DNA of 51,182 nt from an uncultured Synechococcus sp. (GTDB lineage: Bacteria; Cyanobacteriota; Cyanobacteriia; PCC-6307; Cyanobiaceae), in NCBI GenBank assembly GCA_937930135.1, contig CALGVO010000160.1:1-51182 (forward strand). Reading direction: 5' to 3'. The stretch's first letter is position 1, and each line of letters begins with the position of its first letter. The notes beneath the pieces were generated by a model, which worked only from the letters and a program-made list of their open reading frames with translations, was not told the origin of the DNA and made no database searches. Made by a program: the position numbers and the translations under genes. This document shows, piece by piece, positions 8,889-16,722 of the stretch.

Positions 8889-9394
8889 CGACGCCCTGCC
8901 CCCATCCAATGGGCGACCTGCCGCTCCAGCCGCTGCACACGGTCATGGCGGCAGGGCGTGCCATCGGCTCGGAGCGGACGCACCAGCACGGTGAACAGCC
9001 CCAGCCGGTTGCCGGCCAGGACATCGGTGAAGAGGCGATCGCCCACGATCGCCATCTGCTCCGGTTTGAGCTGGAGCTGGTGCAGCACACGACAGAGAGC
9101 TGCCCGCCTGGGTTTCGCCGCACCGCTGGTGAAGTCAACCTGGAGCTGGTCTGCCACAGCACCGATTCGCTGCCGTGAGGGATTGTTGCTGAAGAGATGC
9201 AGGTTCAGGTGTTTTCGTGCTTCGGTGGCCCAGGTGAGCACCGGCGCCGGCAGAGTCACGTCATGGCCGGGCAACAGGGTGCGATCCACATCGAGCAGCA
9301 GCGCCTGGATGCCACGGTGCATGAGGGGCTGCAGCGGCAGTTGCGCCACGGTGACGCCTGGATCCCAGTCGGGTTGCAGCCAGTGGCGGCTCAT
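8885..9394 (-). CDS. YqeG-family HAD-superfamily phosphatase (PGP-phosphatase type)
   Basis: 169 residues. HAD motifs are in order: LLLDVDRTLLP (motif I; Asp-x-Asp, family usually LLLDVDNTL), LHLFSNNPS (motif II), AAKPRR (motif III Lys) and MAIVGDRLFTDVLAGNRLG (motif IV). Bacterial YqeG and yeast Gep4 relatives dephosphorylate phosphatidylglycerophosphate, so a role in phosphatidylglycerol synthesis is possible, which would complement pgsA at 17.6 kb; that is inference. The start overlaps the DUF3727 stop by one base (TGATG) and its stop overlaps the proB start by four bases. Confidence 0.88.
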   Translation of the reverse strand: MSRHWLQPDWDPGVTVAQLPLQPLMHRGIQALLLDVDRTLLPGHDVTLPAPVLTWATEARKHLNLHLFSNNPSRQRIGAVADQLQVDFTSGAAKPRRAALCRVLHQLQLKPEQMAIVGDRLFTDVLAGNRLGLFTVLVRPLRADGTPCRHDRVQRLERQVAHWMGAGRR

Positions 9395-9939
9395 CAGTTG
9401 GACAGCTCCCGTTCCTCGAGCTCGGCCTCGATGCGGGGCTGAATGCGGTCGAACGCTTTCCCTTCCACCAGCTCCGCCGCACCGTCGACCATGCGAGCCA
9501 CGACGAAGAAGGGATCCAGTGGGATGTAAAGACCATATTCCTGCTCTTCCACCAGGAAGCTCACCAGCAGCTCGTAGGTTTCCGAATCGTCGTCGTCTTC
9601 GCCCTCGTCGTCGAGGTCATCCGGGTCGGGCTCGTCGAGTTCGCCGCTCACTGTGAGGGTCACGGCAGAGCGCACCAGGGTGAGGTCGTGCTCCTGAAGC
9701 ACCACATCGGCCACGGAAAGGATCGGCTCGCTGTCGGCAATCGCATCGATCAGCTCCGGATCCTGGCCGTCCTTGAGACGGAACAGGCAGACCGGGGTGT
9801 CGACCGGCGTGAGCAGAGCGTAATCCTCTCCATCGAGGGGAATCAGCTGCTCCAGGAAGCAGAGCAGATCCAGTCCGCCACTGTCTTTGACCAGAACAGT
9901 CGGGACATCACCGCTGTTCCCCGTTCCGATGGCGCTCAT
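9394..9939 (-). CDS. DUF3727 domain-containing protein
   Basis: 181 residues from MSAIGTGNSGDVPTVLVKD; very acidic. The middle holds an Asp/Glu block (SGELDEPDPDDLDDEGEDDD), flanked by beta-rich pieces LLCFLEQLIPLDGEDYALL and YELLVSFLVEEQEYGLYIPL. No signal or membrane segment. The family is widespread in cyanobacteria and next to ruvX; its function is not known to me. The ATG overlaps the ruvX stop by four bases (ATGA), which rules out the ATG 105 bases upstream. Confidence 0.87.
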   Translation of the reverse strand: MSAIGTGNSGDVPTVLVKDSGGLDLLCFLEQLIPLDGEDYALLTPVDTPVCLFRLKDGQDPELIDAIADSEPILSVADVVLQEHDLTLVRSAVTLTVSGELDEPDPDDLDDEGEDDDDSETYELLVSFLVEEQEYGLYIPLDPFFVVARMVDGAAELVEGKAFDRIQPRIEAELEERELSN

Positions 9940-10445
9940 GTCTGGATTGCGCTGTTTCTCCAGGATCCTGCATCGTCGGGTCTTCTGCCAGGCTCCGAGG
10001 CCGCCGCGGTCACCGGTTCCGGTTCGGGGCCTTCCCGCAGCCACTGCTCGAGCAGCAGCGCTGCCGCAGCACTGTCGAGCTGTCCACTGCGATCACCGTG
10101 AAGTCCGAGCGCTTCGCCGGCCGCCCAGCTGCTGCTGTGCTCATTGATCCAGGCCAGTGGCAGCTTCAGGGCTTGTGCCAGCCGCTGGCCATAGCGTTTG
10201 CAATGCATCGCCTGTTCGGTGGGCTCTCCGTTGCGATCCAGGGGAAGTCCCACCACCAGCAGTTCGACGCGCCGTTGGCGGCAGAGGTCGCGCAAGTGGG
10301 CCAGATCCTCGGCAAAGCGACGGCGCTGCAGGGCTGCCAGGGGGCTCACAGTGATGCCGAGGGGGTCGCAGCCGGCCAGGCCGATGCGGCGGCGGCCCAC
10401 ATCGAGGCTCAAGCCGGAGCGAGGTCGTGGTCTGGCGTTGGCCAT
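9936..10445 (-). CDS. ruvX: RuvX/YqgF Holliday-junction-resolvase-type nuclease (16S rRNA 5'-end maturation)
   Basis: 169 residues, RNase H fold. SLDVGRRRIGLAGCDPLG carries the first catalytic Asp, LLVVGLPLDRNGEPTEQ the second motif, and INEHSSSWAAGEALG replaces the common DER(L/F)T region. The last Asp lies in GQLDSAAAALLLEQW. The C-terminal 25 residues are a Pro/Glu-rich tail. In E. coli the homologue matures 16S rRNA. Start chosen at the ATG eight bases after the previous stop; an upstream ATG gives a long low-complexity extension. The stop is in a four-base overlap with DUF3727. Confidence 0.9.
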   Translation of the reverse strand: MANARPRPRSGLSLDVGRRRIGLAGCDPLGITVSPLAALQRRRFAEDLAHLRDLCRQRRVELLVVGLPLDRNGEPTEQAMHCKRYGQRLAQALKLPLAWINEHSSSWAAGEALGLHGDRSGQLDSAAAALLLEQWLREGPEPEPVTAAASEPGRRPDDAGSWRNSAIQT

Positions 10446-10453
10446 CGCCTGGC

Positions 10454-11530
10454 TCAACGCCGCCCCAGGCTCGGGGTGGGCAGCGGAGGATGCTGGGGCT
10501 GCAGCCGCCCGAGCATGGTGTCGAGCGGATGGGTGAGGGGAACGGCCCTGTTGCGTCCGTGTTGCCGCCAGAGGCTTCGGCCGAACAGGAGTTCCTCCCT
10601 GACGGGATCCCAACCTCCAGTGGTCAGCAGCTGGGTCAGGGCCGAGTCTGCCTGGTCGGTCACGAGGGCGACGGCTGATCGCTGCGTCAGAAGCTGATGG
10701 AGCAGGGTCGGCAACGCCTGCCCGAGCCGCTCATCCCAGGCCACATCCCGCAACAGCTCAAGACCGAACGACCCATCGGCCAGTCCCTGGCGGACGAGGC
10801 CTGCGATGGCGACGATGCCTTCACCACTGTCGCAGAGCAGAACACCAGTGTGACGTCCGGATTGATCGAGGAGATCGGCGCAGCGACGATCGATGATCTG
10901 GCGCAGATGACTGGAGCAGGCCGCCTGTTCCAGGGGCCAGAGCAGGGAGGCGGTGCGCCGGTTCAGGGGACTCCACTGACAGGAGGGCGGCAGGGGAGCA
11001 GGGGTGCGAGGAAGCGCCGCAGGCTGACTGGCATCAGCATTCCCCGGCCTCCAGATGCGCTGGGTCTTCAGGGGTTGGAAGCCCAGTTCGCGCAGCACAT
11101 CCAGTTGCTCATCGCAGGTGCTGACGCAACGGATCACCCAGCTGCGGGAGTGCACATCGGTGCCGAGGAGGGCTTGTTGCAGCAGGGCTTTCAGAAGCTG
11201 ACGCCGGCCAAGCCGATGGCCGGGGCTGAGCTCTTCGAGTGACAGCAACCAGCAGCTCCCCTGCCGGTTGTAAGGACGCACCTGAACGAGGGCTCGGAGG
11301 ATCCCCTGCTCGAGAGCGACGAGCACCCGCGGTTGGCGCGTGATCGGATCTCCGGGCCAGAGGCCATCGAGCCGTGCCACCAGACTTCGCAGCAACAACC
11401 TCTGAAACCGGGGCAGGCGGTCACCCAAGCCCTCGGTCTGAAGACCATGGAGGTGAGCCGCCCGCAGCGGCTCAACCCTGAGGGAGCTGCCCGAAGACTC
11501 CACCGGAACACTCAACGAGAGTGACTTCAA
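10454..11530 (-). CDS. Conserved-looking cyanobacterial protein, possible GNAT-like fold
   Basis: 358 residues; no certain family. The N-terminal half reads like an acetyltransferase: PRVLVALEQGILRALVQVRP (two strands), SCWLLSLEELSPGHRLGRRQLLKALLQQAL (strand, then an Arg/Gly-rich loop and helix as in the acetyl-CoA site) and VLRELGFQPLKTQRIW. A second, similar pattern follows about 180 residues later (TGVLLCDSGEGIVAIAGLVR, then LLRDVAWDERLG), suggesting a tandem repeat of the fold. No signal or membrane helices. It precedes ruvX on the same strand by eight bases. The assignment to GNAT is inference from pattern only. Confidence 0.7.
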   Translation of the reverse strand: MKSLSLSVPVESSGSSLRVEPLRAAHLHGLQTEGLGDRLPRFQRLLLRSLVARLDGLWPGDPITRQPRVLVALEQGILRALVQVRPYNRQGSCWLLSLEELSPGHRLGRRQLLKALLQQALLGTDVHSRSWVIRCVSTCDEQLDVLRELGFQPLKTQRIWRPGNADASQPAALPRTPAPLPPSCQWSPLNRRTASLLWPLEQAACSSHLRQIIDRRCADLLDQSGRHTGVLLCDSGEGIVAIAGLVRQGLADGSFGLELLRDVAWDERLGQALPTLLHQLLTQRSAVALVTDQADSALTQLLTTGGWDPVREELLFGRSLWRQHGRNRAVPLTHPLDTMLGRLQPQHPPLPTPSLGRR

Positions 11531-11559
11531 TGTATCTCCCGTGGCCAGGTGACGCGTTG

Positions 11560-12726
11560 TCAGTCCGGGCGCACGAGCACCAGGGGAGTGCGTTCATTGG
11601 CGTTGCCTGCCGGGTTCGGACGCAGGGCGCGATGCAGCAAGGCATGATCGCAGTTTTGGTTCGAGGCCAGCACCTTGACGCGGCCAAGGTCATTGACATC
11701 CACGATTGCGACATCCACCCCGAGAGCTGACGCCGCCGCTTGGCACAGCGCCTCCGGTGCCTCAGGCCCAAGCACGATGGTCTGGTCGTAGGGCGGCGTC
11801 GTGCCGGTGATGTCGTCGATCAGACGGGCCTGGTCGCCGGCGAGTCGATAGAAACCGCCTGGGCTTCCCACCAGCTTCAGGGCAAAGCCCAGACCCCAGG
11901 CCACCAACACCCGAGTCGGCCCCACCTGGTCGATCAGGGTCTGCAAGCCGCAGGCGGTGGCGAGGCTGCTGGTGGGATGAAATACGCGGCAGAGCAGGCG
12001 GGCCAGCCAGCCGGGTTCCACCATCGAGGGGTGCTGGTAGCGACCCTGGATCACGGCCACCGGGGTTTCACCGATGGTGAGAACGTCACCCGGTTGCACC
12101 AGGTGGCCGGCGTAGGTCCGCAGCACTTCGATCGTGTCATCGAGTGGGCCAAGCAGATGGGTGCGGATGGGCAGCACGGCGCAGCCATCGCCCTCACGGA
12201 ACACGACCTGATCCGGCTCAAGCACCGCTGGGCGGCGCACGGGCACCACCACGCCCTGGTGCCGTTGCAGGCGTCCGAAGGGGCCGTAGTTCACCCACTG
12301 CACCTCGGCCCAGAGCGTGTCGACGCGCCCGGCCGGGGAAGACGCGGTGGTGTCGCTGATCCGGATCTCCACCTCCACCCGAGTGGATTTGCGTCCCTTG
12401 ACGATGTAAGCGGCCCAGTACCCATCGGGGCGGGCCTCCTCATCGGGGTGATGGGGGGTGATCCGGGTCTGGGTCTGCAGGTCACTGAGATCCTGCTGAC
12501 CGAGCAGCACAGGCTGGATCGTGAGCTCGGGCACCATCACCTCCATGCGGGGATGGGGGTTGTGGATCTCAAGCCAGCCGCTGATCAGGAGGCCCTCATC
12601 GATCGCCTGGACCTCCCAGTCGAGGGGGGTGAGGCGGAGCGGCGAAGCGGGGCGAAGGCGATGCCGTGCCTCGAGCCAGGCCACCGCCAGCCCGAGGATC
12701 AGAAGAACCAGCATCAACGCGGCCAT
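11560..12726 (-). CDS. CofE-like (F420-0:gamma-glutamyl ligase family) membrane-anchored protein
   Basis: 388 residues. One N-terminal membrane helix (LMLVLLILGLAVAWLEA, about 4-20) precedes a cytosolic or lumen-facing domain. The C-terminal two thirds match the pattern of the family annotated in cyanobacteria as F420-0:gamma-glutamyl ligase-like: VQPGDVLTIGETPVAVIQGR, LIDQVGPTRVLVAWGLGFA, DDITGTTPPYDQTIVLGP and VAIVDVNDLGRVKVLAS. These organisms are not known to make F420, so the true reaction is open. A two-base-step downstream gene follows after 29 bases on the same strand. Confidence 0.75.
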   Translation of the reverse strand: MAALMLVLLILGLAVAWLEARHRLRPASPLRLTPLDWEVQAIDEGLLISGWLEIHNPHPRMEVMVPELTIQPVLLGQQDLSDLQTQTRITPHHPDEEARPDGYWAAYIVKGRKSTRVEVEIRISDTTASSPAGRVDTLWAEVQWVNYGPFGRLQRHQGVVVPVRRPAVLEPDQVVFREGDGCAVLPIRTHLLGPLDDTIEVLRTYAGHLVQPGDVLTIGETPVAVIQGRYQHPSMVEPGWLARLLCRVFHPTSSLATACGLQTLIDQVGPTRVLVAWGLGFALKLVGSPGGFYRLAGDQARLIDDITGTTPPYDQTIVLGPEAPEALCQAAASALGVDVAIVDVNDLGRVKVLASNQNCDHALLHRALRPNPAGNANERTPLVLVRPD

Positions 12727-12802
12727 GCCCCAGCGGTCATCCGACCGAATGTTCAGCCGCGCAGCGTAAGCGCTTTCGCTGGAGTGATCAGGCCCCTGGC
12801 CG

Positions 12803-13339
12803 TCAGCGGGTCTGGATCTCGGTGTTCAGCTCATTGAAACTGAGGCTGGTGCTGCTCCCTTCCGGTGCCGGCAATCCCGTCGCCTTGCTGATGGCCGCGT
12901 TGATGCGGTCGAGGGGCACCTGCCCCGTGGCGTCGAGGAGCACGGCGCCTGCACCATCGATCACCACCACCTGCGGGATCTGTCCGCCCCAGTAATGGGC
13001 CGGGTCGGTCGGGCCCTGATCGACGCGATCCTGAAGGGCGTCGGTGGTGAGGGGCATCAGATCGATGTTTCGCGTCCAGAGCCGTTGCAGTTCGGAGACG
13101 GAGGGGGCAAAGGCTTTGCTCGTGCGGCTGTCATCGAGATAGAAGACGAGCACACTCGTGCGGCCCGCGGCGAGGGCGTCGTTCAGGCTGGTGGCGGGTG
13201 GCACCAGGGAGCCGTTCCCGGCATAGAGGGCAAAGATGTTGCCGTCGTAAGCGTCGTCGTCGCGGCCCGCCTGGGCTGGCGGCACGATCAGCAGACAGGC
13301 GAGACAGACACTCAGCAGTGCTTGCAGCAGGCGGGCCAT
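12803..13339 (-). CDS. Exported thioredoxin-fold-like thylakoid protein (photosystem I accumulation-factor type)
   Basis: 178 residues. Signal peptide MARLLQALLSVCLACLLIVPPAQAG (shown only by its hydrophobic core LLSVCLACLLIV and AQA site). The mature part opens with DDAYDGNIFALYAGNGSLVPP, a stretch I associate with the cyanobacterial and plant family annotated as thylakoid membrane photosystem I accumulation factor. It then follows a thioredoxin-like order: TSVLVFYLDDSRTSKAFAPS where the CxxC would be, then GQIPQVVVIDGAGAVLL with the cis-Pro. There is no active-site cysteine pair, so it is not a classic oxidoreductase. Family naming is from memory. Confidence 0.78.
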   Translation of the reverse strand: MARLLQALLSVCLACLLIVPPAQAGRDDDAYDGNIFALYAGNGSLVPPATSLNDALAAGRTSVLVFYLDDSRTSKAFAPSVSELQRLWTRNIDLMPLTTDALQDRVDQGPTDPAHYWGGQIPQVVVIDGAGAVLLDATGQVPLDRINAAISKATGLPAPEGSSTSLSFNELNTEIQTR

Positions 13340-13376
13340 CCGATCTCCGGATCAGACGGCATTCTGACGCTCCGGC

Positions 13377-15038
13377 TCAGCCACGGCCTGCAGGCCGGCT
13401 GCTCAGGCTCCGCCCCATGCCCTGGGCGATACCGCGCCCGATCAGACCGATGGCCCGACCCACCACCTGGGTGAGCACCACCACCATCAGGTCACCGATC
13501 GTGCGCACCATGGCCTGAATCTGCGGGGCCAGGGCATCACGGGCCTCGAGCACGAGAGCCACCTGTTGTTGCCACCAACCGAGTTGTTGCAATTCACGAT
13601 CGCGGGGCTCGGTGAGCAACAGCGGTTCGATGCGGCCGGCCTTGAGTCGATACAGCAACCGACGGCTTTCGTAGAGGCGAATCGGTCGCTGAATCCAGTC
13701 CTGCCAGCGGTTTTGGTTGTTGAGTTGGTTGCGCAGTCGCTCGAGCTCCCGGGTGGAGATCAGGCGCTGATCGAGCAGGTAGCGACGCAGTTCCGGCCAG
13801 GCGCTGCAGGCGCTGATCAGTTCGGCGCTGATCAGTTCGGCGGTGCGCACCAGCCAGTTGCTCACCAGGGTCTCCAGCTGCAGCAGGGCCCGGGGATGAT
13901 CCGCTGGCAACAGCTGGCCGTCCACCAGCACCGGCTGGTCGAGCAGGAGAGGTTCAAGCATGCGGCGGGGATCGGGCAGCTCGTCATCCCCCTGATCGAA
14001 ATCAGCCTGGGCGAGGAGGGAGGCGGCCACGGGCTGGAGACTCTCGCCCTGGGGCAGTCGCACGTAGCTGCCAGCCATGTTTTGCAGGGCCTGGCGTCTC
14101 AGTTCCGGTTGCAGGGCATGCCAGTTGTCCTGCAGGGTTCCCTCGAGGTTGCCCTCGCTGCGCAGGCGTGCCATCACCCGGTCGAGTTGCTGAAGAAGTG
14201 CCAGCAGCAGGTCTCGACGCCGTTCCGGATGGAGCCCTTCGATCGCCAGCAGGCTGCCGGTGGCGTTACCCAGCCCTGCGCTCACGGCGCCATTGAGCCG
14301 CTCCTGAATGGCGTCCCACACCGCGGTGGCGTGGCGCTCACGCAGGGTGATCGCCACGGTGTCCTCCGTCGCTTCATCACGGGAGTGAGCAGGCCGATGG
14401 TTGGAGTGGCGCAGCGACACGGCATCGGCCAGACCCACCTCCAGGGGGCCCCAGAGCCAGAGCAGCAGATTGCGGGCACTGCGCAGTTCCCGCTGACGGC
14501 CCTCCAGCAACAGGCGCAGCAGCAGGTGCTCCGGCGGGGGAGTCAGCAGCGCTTCGATCACCTGAAGATCCTGGCTGATCTGTTGCAGCCCGCTCACCAG
14601 CAGCCATTGACCCAGCCCCATGGTCGAGGTGGGCGTCGAGGCTTCAGCCGCTGCGCACTCTTGCCGAAGCCGCACCACCCGTCCCCCTCCGCGAAGGGTG
14701 GTGATCGCCTCCGCCAGGGTCTGCACATCCGGGTCCTGCAACAGACCAGGGCAATCCAGGGTCAACAGATCATTTGAGCTCAGCTGAAGATGGGCCGGAA
14801 GCAGCAGCAGCAGAGCTGCGGGCTGCCAACGCTCCTGCAGATGGCGAAGCTCCCTGCGGATGGTGGCGAGGGTGTCGCCTGGCTCGATCGACCAGATCAC
14901 CAGGCAGGGACATCCACTGAGAGCCTCGGCCTTGAGCCTGATCTCAAGATCGGAGAAGCGCTGGCTGAGCTGGAGGGCCAGGGATTCGCCGAGCAGTTCA
15001 GGGGCGAGCAGGAGGAGTTCGGTGTTCGCGCTGCTCAC
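13377..15038 (-). CDS. DUF3685 (Ycf55-like) protein with receiver-like N-terminus
   Basis: 553 residues. About the first 125 residues have receiver-like alternation of strands and helices (ELLLLAPELLGESLALQLS, LVIWSIEPGDTLATIRREL, ALLLLLPAHLQLS) but lack the conserved Asp-Asp-Lys set. The rest is the Leu/Arg-rich DUF3685 region, with LLEGRQRELRSARNLLLWLW, NMAGSYVRLPQGESLQPVA and a C-terminal hydrophobic stretch IGDLMVVVLTQVVGRAIGLI that may bind membrane. Plastid Ycf55 is a shorter relative. Function unknown. It is 37 bases upstream of the thioredoxin-like gene on the same strand. Confidence 0.8.
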   Translation of the reverse strand: MSSANTELLLLAPELLGESLALQLSQRFSDLEIRLKAEALSGCPCLVIWSIEPGDTLATIRRELRHLQERWQPAALLLLLPAHLQLSSNDLLTLDCPGLLQDPDVQTLAEAITTLRGGGRVVRLRQECAAAEASTPTSTMGLGQWLLVSGLQQISQDLQVIEALLTPPPEHLLLRLLLEGRQRELRSARNLLLWLWGPLEVGLADAVSLRHSNHRPAHSRDEATEDTVAITLRERHATAVWDAIQERLNGAVSAGLGNATGSLLAIEGLHPERRRDLLLALLQQLDRVMARLRSEGNLEGTLQDNWHALQPELRRQALQNMAGSYVRLPQGESLQPVAASLLAQADFDQGDDELPDPRRMLEPLLLDQPVLVDGQLLPADHPRALLQLETLVSNWLVRTAELISAELISACSAWPELRRYLLDQRLISTRELERLRNQLNNQNRWQDWIQRPIRLYESRRLLYRLKAGRIEPLLLTEPRDRELQQLGWWQQQVALVLEARDALAPQIQAMVRTIGDLMVVVLTQVVGRAIGLIGRGIAQGMGRSLSSRPAGRG

Positions 15039-15114
15039 AACGGCATCCCCGGGGGCTCATGGTTGCCGACAACGTAACGAGGGCGGCGCTTCCGCTCCAG
15101 AGTGCACTGGTGGA

Positions 15115-15579
15115 TCAGTCGGGTTCAGCCACAGGACGGCCGTTCAATTGCAGGGTGTACGACTCGATCCGATAGCCGGTGCGCTCTTCAATCGAACGCA
15201 GTAGGTCTTCGGGAAGTTCGATGTCCAGATCCTCGATCTGGCCGGAATCCAGACAGGTCAGATGGCTGTGGGGATCGCTGCGGTAGCCGTAGAGACGGCC
15301 GTTAGCCCGATCGAGACACTCGATCACACCGGCGCTCTGCAGCGCTTCGAGGTTTTGGTACACGGACGTGTGGCCGATGTGGCGTCCGCGGGCATTGAGC
15401 TTTTCAAAAATGTCTCGGGCGCTGAGATGGCTGGCCTCACTCCAGAGCAGATCGAGCACCATGCGTCGTTGCCGACTCAGACGCATCCCAAGTTCCCGGC
15501 AACGCTCAAAGGCGATCTGCACGCCGCCTTCGATGGCGCGCTTCCCTTGCGGGTCGATGGAGGCAGACGCTCCGCTCAC
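15115..15579 (-). CDS. Fur-family transcriptional regulator lacking the CxxC zinc pair
   Basis: 154 residues. Winged-helix DNA-binding half: LSRQRRMVLDLLWSEASHLS, then the recognition helix region GHTSVYQNLEALQSAGVIE. Metal half: HSHLTCLDSGQIEDLDIELP. Fur, Zur and PerR usually have CxxC at this place; here Cys109 is kept but position 112 is Ser, and no second CxxC follows, so the structural zinc site is not the standard one. Only three cysteines exist in total (27, 88, 109). It could be the PerR-like paralogue of picocyanobacteria; target metal or signal is unknown. Start taken at the ATG that gives the usual N-terminal length. Confidence 0.85.
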   Translation of the reverse strand: MSGASASIDPQGKRAIEGGVQIAFERCRELGMRLSRQRRMVLDLLWSEASHLSARDIFEKLNARGRHIGHTSVYQNLEALQSAGVIECLDRANGRLYGYRSDPHSHLTCLDSGQIEDLDIELPEDLLRSIEERTGYRIESYTLQLNGRPVAEPD

Positions 15580-15637
15580 AGGCGAATCAGGAATGACTTC
15601 ACCTTAAAGTGCAAGGCAAGCGCATGCTTTCCGCCGA

Positions 15638-16405
15638 TCAACAGCTGCGCACCGTTCCTGTCGGCGGGTCCTGCAACCGCTCCGTGGCCAGGGCTTTGAT
15701 TGCCTCTGCCAGGTCGATGCGACCGTCATAGAGCGCCCGACCCACGACCACACCGCAGATGCCCATGGGTTCGAGGGCCAGCAGGGCCAGCAGATCGGCC
15801 ATGCAGCCCACGCCGCCGGAGGCGATCACCGGCACCGCACTCGCTGCGGCCATGGACCGGAGCGCCGCCAGATTCGGGCCCTGCAGGGTGCCGTCGGTGG
15901 CGATGTCGGTGCTGATGATTGCGGCGATGCCGGTGCTGCTCAGCGCTGCAGCCAGCCCCGTGGCCTCCGTGTTGCTGGTCTCCAACCAGCCGCGCGTCGC
16001 CACCTTTCCATCGCGCGCATCGATGCCCACCACGATCCGGCCGGGATGGCCCGAGGCCAACGTCTTCACGAGCTCGGGGTTCTCCAGCGCTGCGGTGCCC
16101 AGAATCACCCGATCAAGGCCGCAGGCCAGCAACGCTTCGGCGCGTTCAATGGTGCGGACGCCACCACCGAGTTGCACGGGGATGGAGAGAGCGGCCGTGA
16201 TCGCGCGCACGGCGCTGTCGTTCACGGGCTCGCCGCTTTTGGCGCCATCCAGGTCCACCAGATGGAGACGGCGGGCTCCCTGGTTCTGCCAGCTCATCGC
16301 CTGTGCGACCGGATCATCGCTGAACCGAGTCACCTGGTTGTAATCCCCCTGGTGCAGGCGCACACAGGCCCCACCCAGGAGGTCGATGGCGGGAATGATC
16401 TCCAT
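15638..16405 (-). CDS. hisA: Phosphoribosylformimino-5-aminoimidazole carboxamide ribotide isomerase
   Basis: Fourth histidine-pathway isomerase (ProFAR to PRFAR), TIM barrel. 255 residues from MEIIPAIDLLGGACVRL, where Asp8 is the general base or acid. The second half contains IVVGIDARDG, IISTDIATDGTLQGPN (second catalytic Asp) and VIASGGVGCMADLLAL with the phosphate loop. An ATG 27 bases upstream is open but adds MDGCRVLAV, not seen in the family. Divergent from the epimerase at 16723 with a 317-base gap that holds a small ORF and an 11-base-pair dyad. Confidence 0.95.
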   Translation of the reverse strand: MEIIPAIDLLGGACVRLHQGDYNQVTRFSDDPVAQAMSWQNQGARRLHLVDLDGAKSGEPVNDSAVRAITAALSIPVQLGGGVRTIERAEALLACGLDRVILGTAALENPELVKTLASGHPGRIVVGIDARDGKVATRGWLETSNTEATGLAAALSSTGIAAIISTDIATDGTLQGPNLAALRSMAAASAVPVIASGGVGCMADLLALLALEPMGICGVVVGRALYDGRIDLAEAIKALATERLQDPPTGTVRSC

Positions 16406-16466
16406 GACAGCCAGCACTCTGCAGCCGTCCATCCTCGGCTTTCATCGGTCAGGGGCGACGATCCGC

Positions 16467-16649
16467 TCAATCAAGGGGCCGGCCGCTGCGCAATTGCAAC
16501 AGGGTCTGGTGGTGAAAGGCCAGGTGTTCCTGCAACACCTTTCTGTCGTGGCGCACGAGCGTGCTGTGCTCCTGTTCCTCCTGGCAGAGCAGGATCTGCT
16601 GCTGCCATTGGGTGTTGGCCTTCAGGCTGCTGGCCAGGTCGATGAACAC
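16467..16649 (-). CDS. Small helical hypothetical protein
   Basis: 60 residues from a GTG; in-frame stop 24 bases upstream, so GTG is the only start. Composition suggests one or two amphipathic helices: FIDLASSLKANTQWQQQILL and KVLQEHLAFHHQTLLQLRS. GAGAGTG gives a weak ribosome binding site. It fills most of the 317-base space between hisA and the epimerase, which has no other gene. Real or not cannot be settled without conservation. Confidence 0.45.
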   Translation of the reverse strand: MFIDLASSLKANTQWQQQILLCQEEQEHSTLVRHDRKVLQEHLAFHHQTLLQLRSGRPLD

Positions 16650-16655
16650 TCTCGC

Positions 16656-16685
16656 CGGTGTTGCTGGCTTTCAGCAGCAACACCG
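16656..16685. repeat. 11-bp perfect inverted repeat in a divergent intergenic region
   Basis: CGGTGTTGCTG at 16656-16666 is followed after eight bases by its exact reverse complement CAGCAACACCG at 16675-16685. It lies 37 bases upstream of the epimerase GTG start and just upstream of the small minus-strand ORF. It could be an operator for a dimeric regulator or a leader hairpin. There is no T-run on either side, so it is not an intrinsic terminator. Confidence 0.6.
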
Positions 16686-16722
16686 CACGCGCTTCAATGG
16701 CGCCTCAACCGCTGCATGAGTT

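Noticed and set aside
13566..14777. 403-residue plus-strand open frame
   Set aside because: Antisense to the DUF3685 gene; Gln-rich shadow with no family features.
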